From positions 1 through 36,457 of the forward strand of contig CAMWUL010000031.1 in NCBI GenBank assembly GCA_947177445.1: a DNA stretch of 36,457 nucleotides, in the 5' to 3' direction. The notes under the pieces were generated by a model. That model had not been told where the DNA came from. It did no database searches and saw nothing but the letters and a program-made list of their open reading frames with translations. A program made the translations under genes and the position numbers. Shown here piece after piece: positions 31,401 to 36,457 of this stretch (within the stretch, counting starts at the first letter, position 1; the number at the start of each line of letters is the position of its first letter). The stretch comes from an uncultured Lachnospiraceae bacterium (GTDB taxonomy: Bacteria; Bacillota; Clostridia; Lachnospirales; Lachnospiraceae).

Positions 31401-32249
31401 TCAGACAGCGATGGGTATATCCCGGATCTGTTCTCCGGCTTCATATCCCTCCACCCTTACGTCATTACGAGTAAACTGATAAAAATCCCGAACCTCCGGA
31501 TTCAGCCAAAAGGTGGGCGCATGCCTGGGCTCCCGGCTGATCAGCTCCCGGATGATGGGAATATGACGGTCATAAATATGGGCATCGGCAATCACATGCA
31601 CCAGCTCTCCCGCTTTCATGTTGCAGACCTGAGCCAGCATATGCATCAGCACCGCATACTGGACCACATTCCAGTTATTGGCCGCCAGCACATCCTGGGA
31701 ACGCTGATTCAAAACGGCATTCAGCGTCAGCCTGTCGTCTCCCTTCCTCTGGGTCACATTGAAGGTCATGCTATGGGCACAGGGGTACAGATTCATCTGG
31801 TGCAGATCCTGATGGACATAAATATTGGTCATAATCCTGCGGCTGAAGGGATTATTTTTCAGGTCGTAAATCACCCTGTCCACCTGATCCATCATTCCTT
31901 CCTTATATTGATGCTTCACTCCCAGCTGGTAGCCGTAAGCTTTACCGATGGACCCGTCCTCATCCGCCCACTCGTCCCAGATATGGCTGTGGAGATCATG
32001 AATATTGTTGGACTTTTTCTGCCAGATCCACAGTATTTCGTCCGTGGCCGATTTCAGCGCCGTCTTCCGCAGCGTCAGAATCGGAAATTCCTTTGACAAA
32101 TCATACCTGTTCACCACACCAAATTTTTTGATGGTATACGCAGGCTCCCCGTCCGGCCAATGGGGCCGCACCTTCTCCCCCTCGGTACTGGTTCCGTTCT
32201 CCAGAATGTCCCTGCACATATCGATAAAAACCTTGTCCGCATAACTCAT
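31401..32249 (-). CDS. thyA: Thymidylate synthase (ThyA)
   Basis: 282 residues. It converts dUMP to dTMP with methylene-tetrahydrofolate. The catalytic Cys is C157 in NLYPCAHSMTF, followed by NQRSQD (181-186) for phosphate and NNWNVVQYAVL; DAHIYDRHIP near 225 binds the sugar. The motifs differ from the E. coli form (PPCH, FNIA) but match the variant I recall as usual in Lachnospiraceae. Start MSYADKVF at 32249 has AGGAG 7 nt upstream; the frame is open to 32330 but would overlap the MBL gene. A perfect 6-bp hairpin, TTCGGG/CCCGAA (32291-32305), lies in its leader. It is probably in one transcript with the MBL RNase upstream and folA downstream. Confidence 0.95.
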   Translation of the reverse strand: MSYADKVFIDMCRDILENGTSTEGEKVRPHWPDGEPAYTIKKFGVVNRYDLSKEFPILTLRKTALKSATDEILWIWQKKSNNIHDLHSHIWDEWADEDGSIGKAYGYQLGVKHQYKEGMMDQVDRVIYDLKNNPFSRRIMTNIYVHQDLHQMNLYPCAHSMTFNVTQRKGDDRLTLNAVLNQRSQDVLAANNWNVVQYAVLMHMLAQVCNMKAGELVHVIADAHIYDRHIPIIRELISREPRHAPTFWLNPEVRDFYQFTRNDVRVEGYEAGEQIRDIPIAV

Positions 32250-32320
32250 AACTGTACTCCTATGTCTGCCTTCCGTTTCTCCCGGCCCGCTTCGGGTCTC
32301 CCGAAACGTCCGCCATGGAA

Positions 32321-33919
32321 TTATTGCCATTTATCGCAAAGCGAATTTACCTGATCCGCAAATTTCGCCATATCCTTATGCGGCATACCCTCGCTCTTCT
32401 GCACCAGCGCCAAAAGCCTTTGGGCCGCCGCCAGCAGTCTTGCATAAACGCCGCTGATAACAGATTTTGCCTTCTTTTTCACCGGCACAGGCGCCGCCTC
32501 GTATTCCAGCCTGCCTGAAACCAGGTCAAACACCGTGCCGCTGTAGGGCGCATACGCTCTGTGCCCATACTCCATCTTCAGACATTCCGCAAAGGAAATA
32601 CACGTGCTGTCCTCTCCATGGACCACAAACACCTTCTTCGGCTTCTCCTCAAAGCCGGATATCCACTCCAGCAGTCCGTCCTTATCTGCGTGGCCGCTCA
32701 TGCCTGCCAGCTGACCGATTCTGGCCCTGACCTGAATGGGCTCTCCAAACAGACGCACCTCCCGGGCTCCTTCCACCAGACTGCGTCCCAAGGTTCCCAT
32801 GGCCTGATATCCCACGAACAGTATGGTACACTCCGGCCTCCAGAGATTGTGCTTCAAATGATGCCTGATACGCCCCGCCTCACACATGCCCGAAGCGGAT
32901 ATGATCACCACCGGCCTCTCAATAAAGTTGATCTCCCTGGACTCATCGCTGGTGATGGCCAGCTTCAGCCCGGCAAAGGCAATGGGATTGATCCCCTCCC
33001 GAACCAGCTCCATGGCCGCATCGTTAAAGCACTCCCAGCGGTTATCCTGGAAAATACCCGTGGCTTCCACTGCCAGTGGACTGTCCACATACACCGGAAA
33101 ATCCTCGTGACCCTCCACCATCCGGTCCACCTTGATCTTCCGCAGGAAATACAGCAGCTCCTGAGTGCGCCCCACCGCGAAGGAAGGAATCACCACATTG
33201 CCGCCCTTGTCAAAGGTATCCTTCAGTATCGCCGCCAGCTCCTTTACAAAGTCAGGACGATCCGTACTGTGCAGTCTGGTGCCGTAGGTTGACTCCATAA
33301 CCACATAGTCGGCCTGCTTTGTAAAGGCAGGATTTTTCATCAGCGGCAGATTTTTATTTCCAATGTCTCCGGAAAACACAATCTTTTTGGTATTACCGTC
33401 CTCCGTCAGCCACACCTCGATGCTGGCGGAGCCCAGAAGATGCCCCACATCAGTGAACCGGATCTTTACCTCCGGGCTTACCTGAACCTCTCTTCCATAA
33501 TGGCAGGGAACGATCCTCTTGATCACGCCCTCCGCATCCTCCATAGTATAGAGCGGTTCCATGGCCGACACGGTTTCGCTTCTCTTTGCCTTTCTGTTCT
33601 TCCACTCTGCCTCCATCATCTGAATGTGGGCACAGTCCCGAAGCATAATGCTGCACAGATCTGCCGTAGCCTCCGTGGCGAACACCTGCCCCCGAAAGCC
33701 TTTGGCATACAAAAGAGGAAGCAGTCCCGAGTGATCGATATGGGCATGGGTCAAAAACACATAATCGATCAGAGATTCACTGACCGGAAGCGGCACATTC
33801 TCAAATACGTTGACCCCCTGCTCCATGCCGTAATCCACCAGCATGTGCTTTCCCCCTGCCTCCAGATAATGACAGCTGCCTGTCACCTCATGGTCGGCGC
33901 CTACAAAGATCAGTTTCAT
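32321..33919 (-). CDS. Beta-CASP metallo-beta-lactamase-fold RNase-like protein
   Basis: 532 residues. The metal site is THAHIDH at 57-63 (HxHxDH), with further ligands in DVGHLLGSAS and FSGDIG. The beta-CASP insert carries PSFAVGRTQELLYFL, DSPLAVEAT and the final motif SGHADKDGLLEW. This is the CPSF/RNase J-type architecture; bacterial members of this length (often annotated as MBL-fold or YSH1-like exonuclease) are predicted RNases. A basic C-terminal tail of about 60 residues is extra. The ATG at 33919 has GAGGG about 10 nt upstream, right after the stop of a 44-codon ORF. It lies in the exporter-to-folA run of minus genes. Nuclease activity is inferred from the fold. Confidence 0.9.
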   Translation of the reverse strand: MKLIFVGADHEVTGSCHYLEAGGKHMLVDYGMEQGVNVFENVPLPVSESLIDYVFLTHAHIDHSGLLPLLYAKGFRGQVFATEATADLCSIMLRDCAHIQMMEAEWKNRKAKRSETVSAMEPLYTMEDAEGVIKRIVPCHYGREVQVSPEVKIRFTDVGHLLGSASIEVWLTEDGNTKKIVFSGDIGNKNLPLMKNPAFTKQADYVVMESTYGTRLHSTDRPDFVKELAAILKDTFDKGGNVVIPSFAVGRTQELLYFLRKIKVDRMVEGHEDFPVYVDSPLAVEATGIFQDNRWECFNDAAMELVREGINPIAFAGLKLAITSDESREINFIERPVVIISASGMCEAGRIRHHLKHNLWRPECTILFVGYQAMGTLGRSLVEGAREVRLFGEPIQVRARIGQLAGMSGHADKDGLLEWISGFEEKPKKVFVVHGEDSTCISFAECLKMEYGHRAYAPYSGTVFDLVSGRLEYEAAPVPVKKKAKSVISGVYARLLAAAQRLLALVQKSEGMPHKDMAKFADQVNSLCDKWQ

Positions 33920-33931
33920 TCTGTAATACCC

Positions 33932-34066
33932 TCACCTTCCCTGCCCGGGTTCCCTCCCGGACGCGCACAGTTCCACCTCGGTTCCTCCTTCTATGATCCA
34001 GTGCAGCCTTTCCCTTTGTGCACTTTTCACGCCGTAATTGGTTTCTTCAGCTTCTGCGTCTGTCAT
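33932..34066 (-). CDS. Possible 44-residue small protein coupled to the ABC exporter
   Basis: A short ORF fills the gap between the ABC exporter and the MBL gene. Its ATG overlaps the exporter stop as ATGA, and its TGA ends 12 bp before the MBL start and overlaps that gene's ribosome site. The product begins MTDAEAEETNYGVKSAQRER and continues LHWIIEGGTEVEL; it is hydrophilic with one Cys and no membrane segment. I do not recognise it. The overlap at both ends favours a translated gene, but the Arg/Gly-rich tail could be chance. Confidence 0.4.
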   Translation of the reverse strand: MTDAEAEETNYGVKSAQRERLHWIIEGGTEVELCASGREPGQGR

Positions 34067-35823
34067 TTCAGCGCGTTGGCCGTCTCATAAAAATGATAAT
34101 ATATCCCCTTTCGCTCGATCAGAGAATCATGGTTCCCCTCCTCCACGATCCCATCCTCCGTCAATACCAGGATCCTGTCGGAATTCCGGATGCTTGACAG
34201 TCTGTGAGCAATGGTCAGCGTAGTCCTTCCCTCGGACAGCTTTGCCAGAGACTGGGCTACCGCAAACTCGCTTTCGTTATCCAACGCCGACGTTGCCTCG
34301 TCCAAAATAATTATGGGCGGATTTTTCAAAAAGACCCTGGCGATGCTGATCCGCTGCTTCTGGCCGCCCGAAAGCTTCACCCCACGCTCTCCCACATAAG
34401 TCTCATAGCCGTTTTTTAACTCCATTATAAACTCGTGGGCTCCGGCACGCCTTGCCGCCTCCATCACCTCTTCCCTGTCCGCTCCCGGCCTGCCATAGGC
34501 AATATTTTCATAGATCGTCCCCGAAAACAGATACACATCCTGCTGTACAATACCGATATTGCCCCGCAGACTCTTCAAGGTAAAATGCTTAATGTCCTCT
34601 CCGTCCAGGGTGATATGTCCCGAAGAAACATCATAGAATCTGGGAATCAGATTGCATAGTGTAGTCTTTCCCCCTCCTGAAGGCCCTACAATGGCCACCT
34701 TCTCCCCGGAATGAATCTCCAGATTCAGGTTGGAAAACACCCGGTTATGGTCGTCCGGATACTCAAAGCTTACATTCTGGAACGCAATGTTTCCCCGGGT
34801 CCCGGTCAGCTCCACGGCGCCTGGCTCGTCAAAGATCTCAATGTCCGCATCCACAATCTGCAGAAACCTTTCAATGCCCGTCATCCCCCTCTGAAACTGC
34901 TCCGCAAACTCAATGATCCTGCGTATGGTGGCAATCAGGGTAGTCACATACAGCATATAAGCCACCAGATCTCCCGGCGCAATCAGTCCCTTTATCATAA
35001 AAATTCCGCCTGCCACCAGCACCAGCAGATACATCAGCCCGTCAAACACCTTCACCGCCGTCTGGAAGGCCGCCATATACCGGTAGGACAGCTTCTTGAT
35101 GTCCAGAAAAACGCCGTTATCCCGCTCAAACTTTCCCGTTTCGATCTCTTCGTTGGTAAAGGCCTTCACCACCCTGTGGCCCAGAAGGCTGTCCTCGATC
35201 CGCGCATTCAGCTCACCAATCTGGTTTCTCTGCCTGCGAAAAATTGCCCTCACCCTGAAATTCAGCGTCATGCACACAATAAGCATCAGCGGAATACACA
35301 AAAAGATAATCAGCGTCAACGGCAGATTAATACCGGCCAGCACCAAAAATGCGATAACCGCCTTAATACCGGCGATAAAAAATTCCTCCGGACAATGATG
35401 GGCAAATTCCGTCACGTCAAACAGATCATTGGTAATCCGCCCCATGATCTGCCCCACCTTTGTGTTGTTGTAATAGGTGTCGGAAAGCTTCTGCAGATGG
35501 GCATAGGCATCCCGCCGCATATCCGTCTCAATTTTCGCCCCCATCACATGCCCCATATCGGCCATATAGTAACTGGCAAAACAGTCCAATATGCGCAGCC
35601 CCAGATACAAAAGCCCCAGAATCCCCACTGTCCGCACCGACAAAGAAGCCAGATCCCGGATACCTTCGTTGGTAATATATCTCATGATCAGCGGCAGCAC
35701 CAGCTCGCATACGGTGGTCAAAGCCGCGCAGAACAAGTCCATGACCAGCGTCCACCTGTATTTCTTAAAATAGGGAACAAACCTTTTTAACAGCTCCCCT
35801 GTGGTATATTGCCTCTGTTCCAT
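34063..35823 (-). CDS. ABC exporter, fused membrane and ATPase domains
   Basis: 586 residues, a half-transporter of the MsbA/LmrA type that would work as a dimer. Six membrane helices occupy about 20-310, with the long cytoplasmic coupling helices of exporters. The ATPase domain has Walker A GPSGGGKTT near 380, signature LSGGQKQR near 485, Walker B IIILDEATSALD and the switch His in IAHRLS. The ATG at 35823 has GAGG about 8 nt upstream, and a good promoter lies at 35912-35940. It is the first gene of the run through the small ORF, MBL, thyA and folA. Substrate cannot be told from sequence; lipid, peptide or drug export are all possible. Confidence 0.94.
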   Translation of the reverse strand: MEQRQYTTGELLKRFVPYFKKYRWTLVMDLFCAALTTVCELVLPLIMRYITNEGIRDLASLSVRTVGILGLLYLGLRILDCFASYYMADMGHVMGAKIETDMRRDAYAHLQKLSDTYYNNTKVGQIMGRITNDLFDVTEFAHHCPEEFFIAGIKAVIAFLVLAGINLPLTLIIFLCIPLMLIVCMTLNFRVRAIFRRQRNQIGELNARIEDSLLGHRVVKAFTNEEIETGKFERDNGVFLDIKKLSYRYMAAFQTAVKVFDGLMYLLVLVAGGIFMIKGLIAPGDLVAYMLYVTTLIATIRRIIEFAEQFQRGMTGIERFLQIVDADIEIFDEPGAVELTGTRGNIAFQNVSFEYPDDHNRVFSNLNLEIHSGEKVAIVGPSGGGKTTLCNLIPRFYDVSSGHITLDGEDIKHFTLKSLRGNIGIVQQDVYLFSGTIYENIAYGRPGADREEVMEAARRAGAHEFIMELKNGYETYVGERGVKLSGGQKQRISIARVFLKNPPIIILDEATSALDNESEFAVAQSLAKLSEGRTTLTIAHRLSSIRNSDRILVLTEDGIVEEGNHDSLIERKGIYYHFYETANALK

Positions 35824-35911
35824 GTTCGCACCTCAAAATACGCCTCAAAACCCTTTGATCCAATTCTTACGTTTATCAAAAATATTGCCCTTTGTATACA
35901 GTATATAAATC

Positions 35912-35940
35912 ATTATATAACAAAAAGACATTTTCCTCAA
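35912..35940 (-). promoter_or_regulatory. Promoter of the ABC exporter operon
   Basis: On the minus strand, TTGAGG (35935-35940) and a perfect TATAAT (35912-35917) are 17 bp apart, giving a leader of roughly 80 nt. A tandem repeat lies directly upstream of the -35. Confidence 0.65.
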
Positions 35941-35985
35941 TCTGATTTTTCGGCTTCTGTCTTTCTGATTTTCGGCCTCTGTCTT
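35941..35985. repeat. Imperfect tandem repeat, 23 and 22 bp
   Basis: Two adjacent copies (35941-35963 and 35964-35985) begin TCTGATTTT and end CTGTCTT. They differ by one T in the T-run and one T/C change. They abut the -35 of the exporter promoter and may be a duplicated operator or a replication-slippage product. Confidence 0.7.
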
Positions 35986-36035
35986 TCTTTCCCATTTCCC
36001 TCCGCTGTTTTCATGTTTAGTGAAGTCTTGAATCA

Positions 36036-36457
36036 TTAGCCAAAAGCCGGATTTCGCTTTCTGCTTTTTACTTCTTCACCTGATAACATCCTTTGATCAT
36101 ATTTTTTCATTTCTTCCTCCGTTGTATATCCTATATAAGCAAATGTTCCATTCAATTTACTTGGATCAAATCCATACACTGTCATTCTGGAATGTCCTTC
36201 AATAATTAAATACTTTTCATCATTGCAAGTTATTAATATGACCGGTGGAAATATATTATTTTTGGAATATTCAACGCCATCTAAAAACGATTGATTTGAA
36301 ACTTCATATATTTCTATTCCACTTTGAATCATTTTTACAGCTTCAATTGGTTTAGATGTTCCATTCGACAGCTCGTTCCAATAATCATAATCAATATAAT
36401 ATATATTATCTATATCATGTCTCTTATAAACATCTGACGCTGACGACGAAGAGGATA
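36036..36457 (-). CDS. Unidentified AT-rich gene with ParB-like motif, partial (N-terminus off right edge)
   Basis: The reverse strand is open from the window edge to TAA at 36036, giving 139 visible residues. An internal ATG at 36332 exists, but the frame continues upstream with plausible coding (DNIYYIDYDYWNELSNGTSK), so the true start is outside. The core PPVILITCNDEKYLIIEGHS followed by RMTVYGF resembles ParB/Srx-type domains, where the motif is GHxR after a hydrophobic strand. No helix-turn-helix is visible in this part. Base composition is much more AT-rich than in the genes to its left, which suggests acquired DNA beginning near 36 kb. No terminator is obvious after it. The CDS is likely; the ParB-like label is tentative. 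Confidence 0.6.
   Translation of the reverse strand, partial: SSSSSASDVYKRHDIDNIYYIDYDYWNELSNGTSKPIEAVKMIQSGIEIYEVSNQSFLDGVEYSKNNIFPPVILITCNDEKYLIIEGHSRMTVYGFDPSKLNGTFAYIGYTTEEEMKKYDQRMLSGEEVKSRKRNPAFG

Noticed and set aside
35845..36036. 63-codon minus ORF with TAATG overlap to the ParB-like gene
   Set aside because: It contains the exporter promoter (perfect TATAAT, TTGAGG) and the tandem repeat, and its Lys/Arg-rich product looks like translated non-coding AT-rich DNA.

Overview
The window looks like chromosomal DNA from a spore-forming Clostridium-group Firmicute, most likely a Lachnospiraceae gut anaerobe. The basis is a SpoVB-type flippase, strong AGGAGG ribosome binding sites, a perfect CIRCE element, an ECF sigma/anti-sigma/ABC transporter operon, and a thymidylate synthase of the type I recall from Lachnospiraceae. 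Most of it is GC-rich and densely coding. Two patches are clearly AT-rich and look acquired: 24.36-25.96 kb and the right edge. I see no rRNA, tRNA or CRISPR array.

Layout. (1) 1-5035, minus strand: an ECF sigma factor, its zinc-finger membrane anti-sigma protein, an ABC ATPase, an FtsX-type permease and a further membrane protein cut by the left edge. A promoter with ECF-type elements sits upstream of the sigma gene. (2) 5211-14556, minus strand: a six-gene operon reading SWIM zinc-finger protein, alpha-solenoid (HEAT-like) protein, MoxR-type AAA+ ATPase, DUF5682 protein, VWA/MIDAS protein and a metal-dependent amidohydrolase. This is the strongest candidate for a poorly described system. 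Its SWIM-MoxR-DUF5682-VWA core recalls the uncharacterised yehL-yehM-yehP-yehQ genes of E. coli. (3) 14704-19182: a Gfo/Idh/MocA oxidoreductase on the plus strand, an orphan immunity-like protein, and a UvrD/PcrA-type helicase with an extra Cys-rich tail. (4) 19318-22734, minus strand: cysteine desulfurase, response regulator, histidine kinase and VanZ-like protein, tightly packed. (5) 22904-24256: spoVB on the plus strand.

(6) 24358-25982: a 1.6-kb AT-rich unit carrying one Schlafen/AlbA_2-type regulator gene, bounded by perfect 24-bp direct repeats. The gene has a large inverted-repeat operator over its promoter, and the same 12-bp sequence unit recurs inside its coding region. (7) 26091-30707, minus strand: htpG, with two long acidic insertions and a CIRCE element; a lipoprotein PpiC-type foldase; and ilvE. 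(8) 30801-35823, minus strand: an ABC exporter, a 44-codon small ORF, a beta-CASP metallo-beta-lactamase RNase, thyA and folA, all close together. (9) 36036-36457: an AT-rich gene with a ParB-like motif, cut by the right edge.

Co-transcription by region: envelope-stress type sensing and transport in (1); an ATP-driven MoxR/VWA machine with a predicted hydrolase in (2); protein folding in (7); nucleotide/folate synthesis and RNA processing in (8). Coordinates use the start codon best supported by a ribosome binding site, so several genes are shorter than their longest open frame.
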